A stretch of 64,000 nucleotides of DNA, from positions 1 to 64,000 of the forward strand of contig SOJW01000015.1 of NCBI GenBank assembly GCA_004375895.1, given 5' to 3'. Both the position numbers and the translations under genes were made by a program. The stretch is from Candidatus Stahliibacteriota bacterium (lineage in GTDB: Bacteria > Hydrothermota > Tepidihabitantia > B3-TA06). The notes under the pieces were generated by a model. It was not told the DNA's origin. It saw only the letters and a list, made by a program, of their open reading frames with translations, and did not search any database. This document shows, piece after piece, positions 1 through 8,613 of the stretch (position 1 is the first letter of the stretch; each line of letters starts with the position of its first letter).

Positions 1-386
1 CGCGCCTTGGCTTCGGCCTTCTTTACCAGCTCCAGCCTCTCCTCCAGTGAGTTATTCTCTACCGGGTCTTCAACAGGCGGATGGAACTCTCCCTTGGCCA
101 GTTTTGCTTTCGCCAGGTTTTTTTTGGTCCTGCTCATGGCCTTGGCTGCGGTTGCAGCGTCACCTATCGCTCGCATGATATCCGCGCGCTTGCTGCCCGG
201 GGTAGAGGAGAATCCCCACCGACCAGAGTCCAGCAGCCGCACACCTACGCCCGCAAGATGATTAGCCTGCGCCGCTTCAGGTTCTCCCTTGCGAACCGAG
301 ACCGCGTTCACCCTGCGCTCGTGGTAACGCAGCTCGGCGTAGTCCGCTGGCACATGCGCCAGAATCTCCTTGAGATAACTGATCAT
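1..386 (-). CDS. TldD/PmbA-family protein, N-terminal part (runs off the left edge)
   Basis: Translating the minus strand from ATG at 386 gives MISYLKEILAHVPADYAELRYHERRVNAVSVRKGEPEAAQANHLAGVGVRLLDSGRWGFSST..., matching the N-terminal TldD/PmbA pattern (YAELRYHE...VSVRKGE...GVGVRLL..G.WGFSST). RBS-like ggaggt upstream. Not in the ORF track because it is truncated. Confidence 0.75.
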   Translation of the reverse strand, partial: MISYLKEILAHVPADYAELRYHERRVNAVSVRKGEPEAAQANHLAGVGVRLLDSGRWGFSSTPGSKRADIMRAIGDAATAAKAMSRTKKNLAKAKLAKGEFHPPVEDPVENNSLEERLELVKKAEAKA

Positions 387-477
387 TCTACCTCCTGCAA
401 ACTCTAAAGAGGTTTACCTTCTTGAAATCCGCGTGGATTTTACTCTATCACGAATGGGCTGTCAAATCCCGTTTGCC

Positions 478-2898
478 TCACACTTCTTCCAACCCCTTAA
501 GGATCTCTTCCAGTTCGGCTTCGTCCCCGATCAGGACCTTCCTTGACTTGCTGCCCTCGTAGGGTCCTACTATCCCTGCCTGCTCAAGCTGATCTATGAT
601 TCGTCCTGCCCGCGCCCAGCCCACGTTCAGCCGGCGCTGAAGCATGGAAACCGAGGCCTCCTTGTGGCGCATCACCAGCCTTGCCGCCTCTGCGAAGAAC
701 TCGTCTGTTTCCTCCAGACTGCCCTGGCGTTCCATCTGTTCGCGAATCGGGGCGAGTTCCTCCATGGGTGGATAGTAGTGGCCCTCGAGCTCTGCAAGGA
801 GCTGGGGGGAGATGATCGCTGCCAGGCGCTTGCGTTTGGTTTCGTAGAGTGGCTCTGAGGGATCAAGCAACGGATCAAGGAGATCTGCGGATATGATGGC
901 GTCAGAGAGTTCTGCGGCTTTCTCTTCGTCTACCTGGGTTGAAAGCAACACCCTAAGCCTTGCCCGGGCAAGCTTGTCTACTATCCTCTTCACCTCACCG
1001 GTTGAGACGAATGGTCCATGCAGCCTTACGGGCTCGCCTTTACCTGGCGGTAAGAAGAGCATGTCTCCGCGCCCAAGCAACGCCTCGGCACCGTTCATAT
1101 CAAGGATGGTTCTGGAGTCGGTCTTGGATGCCACCTGGAACGCGATGCGGCCTGGGAAGTTGGCCTTGATAAGCCCGGTGATTACGTCAACCGAGGGTCT
1201 CTGGGTTGCGAGCACCAGGTGGATTCCCACCGCTCTGGCCATCTGGGTCAGTCTAATGATGCGCTGCTCGATCTCAGATGGTGCGGTGAACATGAGGTCA
1301 GCCAGCTCGTCCACCACCACCACAATGTATGGCTTTTCCTTTTTGCGCTCCCTTTTGGCATAGGTGTTGTAGCCTGAGATGTCGCGCACACCTACGCGGG
1401 AGAACTCCTTATAGCGTTCCTCCATTATTCGCACCACGAACTCAAGGCTACGAGTTGCCTTGCGTGGATCAACGATGGTGGGCTGGATCAGATGTGGAAT
1501 CGGGTTGTATACCGGCAGCTCAAGCCGCTTGGGGTCTATCGCCATGAATCGAACCTGGTGCGGGGCGGCCTTGATGAGCATGCTGGTCATGATGCTGTGT
1601 ATGCAGACCGACTTGCCCGAACCGGTGGTTCCTGCGATCAAAAGATGGGGGATGGATGCCAGGTCGGCCACCTGTGGGGTGCCGGTGATTGTGGTTCCCA
1701 GTGCAATGGTCAGTGGGTTGGGCGAGTTCTTGAAATCCTTTGAGCCAACAACCAGCCTGAAGGGGACGGTCTTTCGAGCGCGGTTGGGTATCTCGATACC
1801 TACCGCCGATTTACCCGGGATGGGAAGGATGCGGATGCGCTCGGCCTTAAGTGCCAATGAGAGATCGTCTGCAAGGCTCATGATCTTGGAGATCTTTATT
1901 CCCGGCGCAGGATGGAACTCATACCGGGTGATGACCGGGCCAGGGATGATGTCGCCTACCTTTCCTGTCACCTCGAACTCCTCAAGGCGTTTAATCAACA
2001 CCTTCGCGCCTTCGCGTGCCTCGCGGTCAGGCAACGCCTCCCAGTCTTCGGGAACAGGATCAAGAAGCTCTGCAAGCCCAAGCTCTTCAGGGGAGACCTC
2101 ACTTGCGGGTGTACGAACGATGCGTTCGGTCACCCCCTTAGGTGGTTCAACCCTGGGTGGAGTCTCCTCTTGCTCATCCCTTGCCATCTCCGCTTCGAGC
2201 CTTTCCTGTTCTCGCCTTGCTTCCTCGGCTTTCTGTTTTTCCGCCATGAATGCTGCATGCCTCTCCCGGCGCTCTTCAGCTGCGGCCTTGGCGCGCTCAA
2301 GCGCTTCAACTATCAACTTGTGGAGGTTGATGTCGAAGATAAGAACGATGGATACCAACAGGAGGAAACCAAGGATAAAGCCCAGTCCCAGCCCTCCCAC
2401 CAGACCGGTTAGATACTCGAACGCATCCTTCCCTATATTCCCGCCAAGGCTGATTAGATTTCTCGTAGGTCCACGCACGTTATAGAGCGGGAACTGCGCA
2501 GAGACCTTGCTTATGGGTATAAAGAAGTAGCCCAGGGTCACCTGGATCAAGAAAGCGAATCCTACGAGGGTCAGACTCGTCAGGATGAGCCGTTTTACCG
2601 GCCGGCGCAGCAACCGGTTTATTCCCCACAGCAAGAGAAGCAGAGGCAGAAGATAGGCTATGAAGCCAAGCCACGCGTAGAGTCCGCGTGCCAGAAGGAA
2701 ACCCAGCATACCGCCCCAGTTTTCAGGTCTTGTGGGTATCGCTTGAGGGTTAAAGCTCGCCAGGCTGATGGTTACAAACCCGGCAAGAAGCAGGAGAAGA
2801 AGACCGATGACGATGTCGGTGTTGTCCCGCTTGCGTGGCTTAGCCTGTGATTTGGGGTTGTTCGATTTGGTTTTTCTTGCAGAAACTTTCTTACCCAT
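478..2898 (-). CDS. ftsK: DNA translocase FtsK/SpoIIIE
   Basis: N-terminal TM helices, Walker A IAGTTGSGKSV, VVVDELADLM, C-terminal gamma winged helix (SVSMLQRRLNVGWARAGRIIDQLEQAGIVGP). Confidence 0.95.
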   Translation of the reverse strand: MGKKVSARKTKSNNPKSQAKPRKRDNTDIVIGLLLLLLAGFVTISLASFNPQAIPTRPENWGGMLGFLLARGLYAWLGFIAYLLPLLLLLWGINRLLRRPVKRLILTSLTLVGFAFLIQVTLGYFFIPISKVSAQFPLYNVRGPTRNLISLGGNIGKDAFEYLTGLVGGLGLGFILGFLLLVSIVLIFDINLHKLIVEALERAKAAAEERRERHAAFMAEKQKAEEARREQERLEAEMARDEQEETPPRVEPPKGVTERIVRTPASEVSPEELGLAELLDPVPEDWEALPDREAREGAKVLIKRLEEFEVTGKVGDIIPGPVITRYEFHPAPGIKISKIMSLADDLSLALKAERIRILPIPGKSAVGIEIPNRARKTVPFRLVVGSKDFKNSPNPLTIALGTTITGTPQVADLASIPHLLIAGTTGSGKSVCIHSIMTSMLIKAAPHQVRFMAIDPKRLELPVYNPIPHLIQPTIVDPRKATRSLEFVVRIMEERYKEFSRVGVRDISGYNTYAKRERKKEKPYIVVVVDELADLMFTAPSEIEQRIIRLTQMARAVGIHLVLATQRPSVDVITGLIKANFPGRIAFQVASKTDSRTILDMNGAEALLGRGDMLFLPPGKGEPVRLHGPFVSTGEVKRIVDKLARARLRVLLSTQVDEEKAAELSDAIISADLLDPLLDPSEPLYETKRKRLAAIISPQLLAELEGHYYPPMEELAPIREQMERQGSLEETDEFFAEAARLVMRHKEASVSMLQRRLNVGWARAGRIIDQLEQAGIVGPYEGSKSRKVLIGDEAELEEILKGLEEV

Positions 2899-2908
2899 TC
2901 TCAGTCCT

Positions 2909-3574
2909 TTAGAGTATTATACCCAAGGCGCTTGGGCCTGCAAGGATTGCGGTAAGATAGAGGCTGGGTACGCCGATTATATACCAGAGAACCCGTGTGA
3001 AGATTAAAACGAGAAGTATAATGAAGCCGTAACGCCGCAGCCACAGCAAGGCGTTTGTGTAGCGCAGGGGTAGGAGAGAAAAAAGTATCTGCGAGCCGTC
3101 AAGTGGGGGGATAGGGATCATATTAAAAAACGCCAGGATCAGGTTGTAGAAAACGGCTAAACCGAGGATCCCCTGGATATAAGCGATAACCGGCGACGTT
3201 TGCAGGGAAATCAATCCAAAGAGTCTGAAGAGTGCGGCGAGGAGCAAGGCCAAAAGCAGATTCGCCCCCGGTCCGGCTATTGATACGAGAAGGGTTCCCT
3301 TGCGGCGGTCCCTGAAGTTGTCCGGATTTATGGGGACAGGCTTTGCCCAACCGAACCGGAAAAAGATCAAAGCGAGGGTGCCTATTAGATTCAGATGCTT
3401 TAGGGGGTTTAAGGTTAAGCGCCCCATCATCTTAGCGGTAGGATCACCCAACCGATTCGCCATCCATGCGTGAGCAAACTCATGGAACGTTAAACCAATG
3501 AGTATCCCTGGCAATGCAAGAAGGATAGTGAGCCAGTAGTTAATATCGGCAAATCGGGAAAAGAAACCAGACAT
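2909..3574 (-). CDS. Site-2 protease-like M50 family metallopeptidase, membrane
   Basis: HEFAHAW metal motif, GRLTLNPLKHLNLIGT, NMIPIPPLDGSQI. Confidence 0.9.
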   Translation of the reverse strand: MSGFFSRFADINYWLTILLALPGILIGLTFHEFAHAWMANRLGDPTAKMMGRLTLNPLKHLNLIGTLALIFFRFGWAKPVPINPDNFRDRRKGTLLVSIAGPGANLLLALLLAALFRLFGLISLQTSPVIAYIQGILGLAVFYNLILAFFNMIPIPPLDGSQILFSLLPLRYTNALLWLRRYGFIILLVLIFTRVLWYIIGVPSLYLTAILAGPSALGIIL

Positions 3575-4794
3575 TATTTCTCCCTTAGCCAGTGCCCCAG
3601 AAGCGCTTGTTCCTCACGCTTGTTACGAACCCTCGCGTCGAGCTTCGAGGCAAGGAGGTTGTCCAGTAACTCCTTGTACCGTGGTCCAGGCTGGATTCCC
3701 AACCGTTTGAGGTCATCACCGGTTGTTGAGATCTTTACATTACTGTAGTCCTCCAGATAGCGTGCGATCTTATCGCAGCTTTTGGCTCTTGTGGTTTCTG
3801 CGATAATCCCCAGCCCCCTTTGATCGTAGTTATTGAGGTAGAAGGTGATCTGGGATGGGGTCCTGAGTCGTGCAAGGGAGGAAAGGATCTTTCTGGCCTC
3901 CCGCAGGGTGCTTGTGGTTTCAAGGCATGCCTTCTTTACCGGGAGTTTCTTTACATGGGTCTCGTCAAATAAAGAAAGCAACAGACACAGGAACTCGCAG
4001 CTTTCCTTGATGCGTCCCAGCCGCGTAGGGGAGAGGGGAGCAAGGGGTTTTCCAAGGAAGGCAAGCGCACCCAATGACTCCAATCTCTTGATTGTCCTTA
4101 CCCTCACCTCTTTCGGTTCCTGCGCGATGCATCGTAACTCATAAAGATGTCTCTCGCCTGATAGGACAGGTGTTCTCTTCACCGCTTTCTTGAGCAACAC
4201 TAACGTATGCGGCTCAATCCTGAAGCTAAACCTTTCTGCATATCGCACCGCGCGGAAGATTCGGGTGGGATCGTCGGTAAAACTCTTATCGTGCAGAACA
4301 CGGATCAACCTTTTCTTAAGGTCTCTTTGGCCCTTAAGAGGATCAAGCAGGTTCCCGAAGTCTGAAGGATGCAGGGACTGGGCCATGGCGTTCACGGTAA
4401 AGTCCCGCCGGTGTAGGTCATCCGTGATCGAAGCAGGCTCGACCTTCGGGAGTTCACCAGGTTTTGGGTATCCTTCTTTTCGAGTCCTTGCGATGTCTAT
4501 CCTTTCCCCTTTGGGTCCTTGAAGTGTTCCTGTCTTGAACGGCGGGTAGTAGAGAAAGCGAGTCCCTAGTTCTTTTGCTAATCGCTCGCCCAGGCGCTGA
4601 ACATTGCCTTCGCAGGCCAGATCGATATCCAAGGTCTTCTTGCCCAACAGCCTATCGCGTACCACCCCTCCTACCAGGTAAAGCTTAGCCCCTTCCTGGG
4701 CCGCTATCTCGCCCAGCCAGCGCAGGCCGGTGTTAGTGCTGCGGCGGAGTAAAGCCCATCTCTTTTGCGGGGCCGGGCTTTTCTTTGATTTCAA
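3574..4794 (-). CDS. cca: CCA tRNA nucleotidyltransferase / poly(A) polymerase family
   Basis: LYLVGGVVRDRLLGKKTLDIDLA, DDLHRRDFTVNAMA, LLDPLKGQRDLKKRLIRVLHDKSFTDDPTRIFRAVRYAERF. The 62-nt overlap with the upstream gene makes the exact start uncertain. Confidence 0.88.
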   Translation of the reverse strand: MKSKKSPAPQKRWALLRRSTNTGLRWLGEIAAQEGAKLYLVGGVVRDRLLGKKTLDIDLACEGNVQRLGERLAKELGTRFLYYPPFKTGTLQGPKGERIDIARTRKEGYPKPGELPKVEPASITDDLHRRDFTVNAMAQSLHPSDFGNLLDPLKGQRDLKKRLIRVLHDKSFTDDPTRIFRAVRYAERFSFRIEPHTLVLLKKAVKRTPVLSGERHLYELRCIAQEPKEVRVRTIKRLESLGALAFLGKPLAPLSPTRLGRIKESCEFLCLLLSLFDETHVKKLPVKKACLETTSTLREARKILSSLARLRTPSQITFYLNNYDQRGLGIIAETTRAKSCDKIARYLEDYSNVKISTTGDDLKRLGIQPGPRYKELLDNLLASKLDARVRNKREEQALLGHWLREK

Positions 4795-5071
4795 TCTTTC
4801 CGTAGCGTGCCTCGTATTTCTTGATGTTTTCCTCTAACGTGCGGCGCAGAAGCTCGATATGCTGAGGGGACATGACGATACGCGAAAGTACCCTTGCCTT
4901 GGGCAGTCCTGGCAGCATGCGCGCGAAATCCAAAATGAACTCCGATGAAGAGTGGGCAACCAGCACAAGGTTCGAGTAGGTGCCCTCGGCCTGCTCGGGC
5001 TTGATCTCAACGTCCAGTCTGCGGACAGGTTTCGGTTGTTCGTTCATCTTTAGCCTCCGATCTAATAACAT
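4733..5071 (-). CDS. DUF3467-type small protein
   Basis: YSNLVLVAHSSSEFILDFARMLPGLPKARVLSRIVMSPQHIELLRRTLEENIKKYEARYG matches the DUF3467 pattern. RBS-like ggaggctaaag. Confidence 0.8.
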   Translation of the reverse strand: MLLDRRLKMNEQPKPVRRLDVEIKPEQAEGTYSNLVLVAHSSSEFILDFARMLPGLPKARVLSRIVMSPQHIELLRRTLEENIKKYEARYGKIEIKEKPGPAKEMGFTPPQH

Positions 5072-5200
5072 TCTATTCGCAGACGGCGCGGAGTCAAGTT
5101 CTTGCTGACTCCGATTGCGATCTCCATGGCTTAATTCGTCAGGTTTCTATTGCACTCGTCATAATCCAGAGGAGACTTAATAAACAAAGAAGGAGGTTTT

Positions 5201-6421
5201 ATGCCTTACGCAACGATAAGAGAAATTTTGTCCGAGGTGGATGCGGAGAATCCTCCTGCACCCGAGCATTTTCCTGATTTTAATCCGACGGATATAGAGG
5301 CCTGGGCATATTTTATACACGTCTATCTCGATTCTTCGCGGTCGGATTTTGGTCGTCCGTCCTTTCTGCCCAAATATACACGTGCAACCGGTGGGTTCCA
5401 ATATGGATTTCTCAGCCAGGAGAATCCCTTCGCACCCCGATATCCCGCAAACTACGATGAAGCGATCAAAGCGACTTACATCAAGAAGATTTTAGATTAC
5501 ATAAAAATACTGACCCGGAAGTGGGGTTGGGTGAGCTTGAAGCTAGAGAGCGTGATGGGTTTTGAAATAAAGGCCGACACTGACGAGGGGTGGTGGAATT
5601 TTTACAGGGCGCTTTACAATCGAGCTATGTCGGCGCGGGACATCGCCTGGCGCAAGATTATGACCTACTGTGCCACTCTGATTGGAAATCAGAATGCAAG
5701 CAATACAAGGATTATCATTCCAGAAATGGCTATCCTTTACTCTCATGTCAAGGCTCAATGGGATGCAGTATTTGGTCAGGTTGCCAACCTTGTGATTAGC
5801 TCTGGCTACAGAACACCTGCGGAGCAAAGGGCATTGCGGGTCGCAAGAAGGAACGTCGAAACGACCCACGCTACAGGAGGAGCGATAGATATTCATCCCG
5901 ACCGTGATAGCATCCTCTTCGCCGGAAGCGAGAAGCGATTCGTCTTCCTGGGTTACCTGGCGTGGCTTTGCAAGGTTATAGGTCACAGCGAGCTGGGCAA
6001 GGAACCTTATACGATAGCGGAAATAACAAGCAATCATGTCCTCCAAGTGAGCTATGCCTGGCTGTTGTACGTGGGAATGGAGGATGAGTATAAAGAGATT
6101 CTCCCAGAGTTTGTACGGCCATACGATGGCGAGCTTCCCCATAACACCAACACAGGAGCGCTCCTGCGGGAGATTCAGGGACCCAATCGGATTGATGAAC
6201 ATTGGAATCGATTTGATGAAGAGAATTTTGACCTTGGTGCCCTAGAGAATGGTGTCGATCGTCTTGATCCTAACGGCGCGGTTTCGGCTTCCTGGATGGA
6301 AGGCCTTTTGAGATTTTTGGAGAACAATCAAGATTTATTGTTGGAGCCAGACCGACAAAGGCTTGCCAGGATTAATATCAATGCTCTCCCCACACACAGG
6401 GCTTTGCCACAGGAATGGTAG
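5201..6421 (+). CDS. M15-like (D,D-/L,D-peptidase fold) metallopeptidase domain protein, no signal peptide; cassette gene 1, locus A
   Basis: SSGYRTPAEQRALRVARRNVETTHATGGAIDIHPDRD resembles the M15 SGYR...HxxGxAxD motif. Strong N-terminal similarity to 48463..49791 (YATIREILSEVDAENPPAPEHFPDFNPTDIEAWAYFIHVYLD). RBS aaggagg. Confidence 0.65.
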   Translation: MPYATIREILSEVDAENPPAPEHFPDFNPTDIEAWAYFIHVYLDSSRSDFGRPSFLPKYTRATGGFQYGFLSQENPFAPRYPANYDEAIKATYIKKILDYIKILTRKWGWVSLKLESVMGFEIKADTDEGWWNFYRALYNRAMSARDIAWRKIMTYCATLIGNQNASNTRIIIPEMAILYSHVKAQWDAVFGQVANLVISSGYRTPAEQRALRVARRNVETTHATGGAIDIHPDRDSILFAGSEKRFVFLGYLAWLCKVIGHSELGKEPYTIAEITSNHVLQVSYAWLLYVGMEDEYKEILPEFVRPYDGELPHNTNTGALLREIQGPNRIDEHWNRFDEENFDLGALENGVDRLDPNGAVSASWMEGLLRFLENNQDLLLEPDRQRLARININALPTHRALPQEW

Positions 6422-6432
6422 AATCAATGGGA

Positions 6433-6460
6433 TTGACACAATAACCCTTTGTCTTATAAT
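6433..6460 (+). promoter_or_regulatory. Sigma70-type promoter TTGACA-N16-TATAAT, predicted leaderless (ATG at 6467)
   Basis: TTGACA 6433-6438, TATAAT 6455-6460, ATG 6 nt later. Confidence 0.7.
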
Positions 6461-6466
6461 ATCTTG

Positions 6467-7342
6467 ATGAAAAGGGCGTGGGTTATTCTTCTTGTGATGT
6501 GGGGGACGATGTGGGCGTTTTCGCTCGAGGAGTTCCTATGGATTTATTTTTGGATTGACTACGATTGCTATTTGCGGAAGGAGGATAGAGAGGCTTATAA
6601 GGCTGCCTATGGGCCCAAGTTCTGGAGTAACGAGAAGATAATCCCTATGTCTGTGCTTACTGAGGAGTATCCTCGTGCCGCGGTCCAGCTTGATGGGCTT
6701 GTGGAGAATACAATGAGAAGCCAAAAGAGCCTTGACTGGGCGCTTGATAACTTGAAACCTTCCTCAGGGCCGGCGGCTTCACTGCCTGATTCAATCCGAA
6801 GGGAGATGCTCTATTATCTTTACCACGATAACTTCTATAGGATCAAGAAACCCTGGTCTTTCGGGGATGAGATACCAACGGATTTCTATTTTAGCGGTGG
6901 AACTGGAACTTCAGATAAAGGTTGGTTTCGTTACGCAGACATAGACTGCGCAGCAATGGAAGAGGCGAAATTGTGGCTTGGTAGCTACTGCACAATTTAT
7001 TGGGCCAGATCCAACGATACCCTTATGGATTCAGCGCGTGCCATGAGATTATTCAACCATGCGATTAAAGAAGATATGCTGGTAAGCCGTCTTTCTAATC
7101 CAGAATGGAGTCCAATCCTAAGTTTTGAACCCTGCGTCTACCATGAGTACTACGAGCTTCCCGCGTATTGCATCGAGATCACGGTTGAGTATGATTGCTG
7201 TGAGGAGTACCCAAACGTCTACCGAAGACAGGATACCATGGTCGTCGTAACCTGCATTAAGGATAACTACGAGTATCTCATCTCACACTCCAAGGCGGAT
7301 GGGGGCATCACCGAATTTTTGCATTACTACTTGACCTTTTAA
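6467..7342 (+). CDS. Secreted hypothetical protein (cassette gene 2, locus A, copy 1)
   Basis: Signal peptide MKRAWVILLVMWGTMWAFS. Paralogous to 7557..8438 and 47535..48395 (LDWALDNLKPSS, FSGGTGTS.KGW, WARSNDTLMDSARAM). The ORF-track start at 6449 lies inside the -10 box, so ATG 6467 is preferred. Confidence 0.7.
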   Translation: MKRAWVILLVMWGTMWAFSLEEFLWIYFWIDYDCYLRKEDREAYKAAYGPKFWSNEKIIPMSVLTEEYPRAAVQLDGLVENTMRSQKSLDWALDNLKPSSGPAASLPDSIRREMLYYLYHDNFYRIKKPWSFGDEIPTDFYFSGGTGTSDKGWFRYADIDCAAMEEAKLWLGSYCTIYWARSNDTLMDSARAMRLFNHAIKEDMLVSRLSNPEWSPILSFEPCVYHEYYELPAYCIEITVEYDCCEEYPNVYRRQDTMVVVTCIKDNYEYLISHSKADGGITEFLHYYLTF

Positions 7343-7360
7343 CTCCTACCTTCCGAATAG

Positions 7361-7501
7361 CAGGGACCCTGGGAGGTTAGAACGGGGTTTGTGAAGTTTC
7401 TGCAGAAGAAGGAGGACCTAACCGACCTTCAGAAGAAGAAAATCTCCAGAATCAACCTCCACCACCTCGATAAGGTTCAGTCTACCTGGCCTTTGCCGTA
7501 G
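7361..7501 (+). pseudogene. Remnant of an M15-like cassette gene 1 (C-terminus only, internally deleted)
   Basis: Reads GFVKFLQKKEDLTDLQKKKISRINLHHLDKVQSTWPLP*, matching the tail of 5201..6421 (GLLRFLENNQDLLLEPDRQRLARININALPTHRALPQEW). Just upstream, cagggacc(c)tgggaggttagaa gives QGPGRLE after removing one base; compare FQGPGRLD in 48463..49791. Confidence 0.72.
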
Positions 7502-7523
7502 GGTGTCAAAATCAAAATTTATC

Positions 7524-7551
7524 TTGACAAATTGAACTTTTATCTTATAAT
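7524..7551 (+). promoter_or_regulatory. Sigma70-type promoter TTGACA-N16-TATAAT, predicted leaderless (ATG at 7557)
   Basis: TTGACA 7524-7529, TATAAT 7546-7551, ATG 5 nt later. Confidence 0.7.
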
Positions 7552-7556
7552 TCCCC

Positions 7557-8438
7557 ATGGGGAGACTTTTGTTTACTGCATTGCTCTTTTTAGGCGTTGT
7601 GTGGGGGTTCTCGCTTGAGGAGTTTTTGTGGATTTTCTACTGGCACGATTATGATTGCTGCTTGTGGGAGGAGGATAGAGAGGCCTATAAGGCTGCTTAT
7701 GCTCCCAAGTACCGGAGTAACGAGAAGATAATCCCCATACCGGTGCTTACTAAGGAGTATCCTCGTGCGGCGGCCCAGCTTGATGGGCTTGTGGAGGATG
7801 CGATGGGAAGACGCAAGAGCCTTGACTGGGCGCTTGATAACTTGAGGCCGTCCTCAGGGCTGGCAGCGTCGGTACCCGATTCCATCCGCAGGGCGATGCT
7901 CTATTATCTTTACCACGATAACTTCTACAAGGTTAAGAAGCCATGGAACTTCGGCAACGAGATGTTTAGTATTTTACACTTCAGCGGAGGTACAGGTACA
8001 TCCGAGCAGGGCTGGGTTCGTTATGCGACCATACCTGTTTGGACAATGGAAGAGGGGAAAGCGTATTTTAGCGGTTATACCGGGATCTCGTGGGCTCGAA
8101 CCAGCGATACAGTGATGGACTCGACACGCGCTATGTGGATGTTCAATAACGCGGTGCAGAAAAACGTATTGATAAGTAGATTGTCTGATCCTGCCTGGTT
8201 TCCGATTTTGAGCATGGAATCCTGTGCCTTCCATGAGCGTTACGAACTTCCAGCATTTTGTATGAAGATTCCTCTTGAATACGATTGTTGCGAGGCATAT
8301 CCTGATGTTTATAGAAAAAACGACACCCTCTTCCTGGCGACTTTTATTACAGACGGCTATGAGTATCTTATCTTTTCTTCCGTTGGATTTTGGGGAAAGG
8401 GATATCCCTGGAATTTCTATTTAAGATTTCGACCTTAG
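7557..8438 (+). CDS. Secreted hypothetical protein (cassette gene 2, locus A, copy 2)
   Basis: Signal peptide MGRLLFTALLFLGVVWGFS. High identity to 6467..7342 over full length. Confidence 0.7.
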   Translation: MGRLLFTALLFLGVVWGFSLEEFLWIFYWHDYDCCLWEEDREAYKAAYAPKYRSNEKIIPIPVLTKEYPRAAAQLDGLVEDAMGRRKSLDWALDNLRPSSGLAASVPDSIRRAMLYYLYHDNFYKVKKPWNFGNEMFSILHFSGGTGTSEQGWVRYATIPVWTMEEGKAYFSGYTGISWARTSDTVMDSTRAMWMFNNAVQKNVLISRLSDPAWFPILSMESCAFHERYELPAFCMKIPLEYDCCEAYPDVYRKNDTLFLATFITDGYEYLIFSSVGFWGKGYPWNFYLRFRP

Positions 8439-8534
8439 CTATTCCTCAATCTTCAACGCGAGCAGCATATCCTCAACCGAGACGCCGGGAAGCTCGAATC
8501 GGTCATCCTGGCGATGGTCTCGGCATTCTTCCTT
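8439..8534 (-). pseudogene. 3' remnant of a lipoate-protein ligase gene with internal deletion
   Basis: Reverse complement ggaagaatgccgagaccatcgccaggatgaccgattcgagctt|cccggcgtctcggttgaggatatgctgctcgcgttgaagattgaggaatag matches two separated parts of lplA (about 47056-47099 and 47373-47427). Confidence 0.85.
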
Positions 8535-8613
8535 AGATTAAGTGAGTGGTGACTTGACAATACACCAATGAATGCTTATAGTTCAGGTATGAGGACGACA
8601 CGAAAGGCTCGTG

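Noticed and set aside
7-407. Two plus-strand ORFs at the left edge
   Set aside because: They are antisense to the TldD/PmbA-like reading frame on the minus strand, which has the coherent family match.
1460-2485. 341-aa plus-strand ORF inside ftsK
   Set aside because: Antisense shadow ORF of a strongly coding minus-strand gene; serine/arginine-rich composition typical of out-of-frame translation.
5543-6202. 219-aa minus-strand ORF inside the M15-like gene
   Set aside because: Antisense to a gene with a recognised motif, RBS and a paralog conserved in the plus-strand frame.
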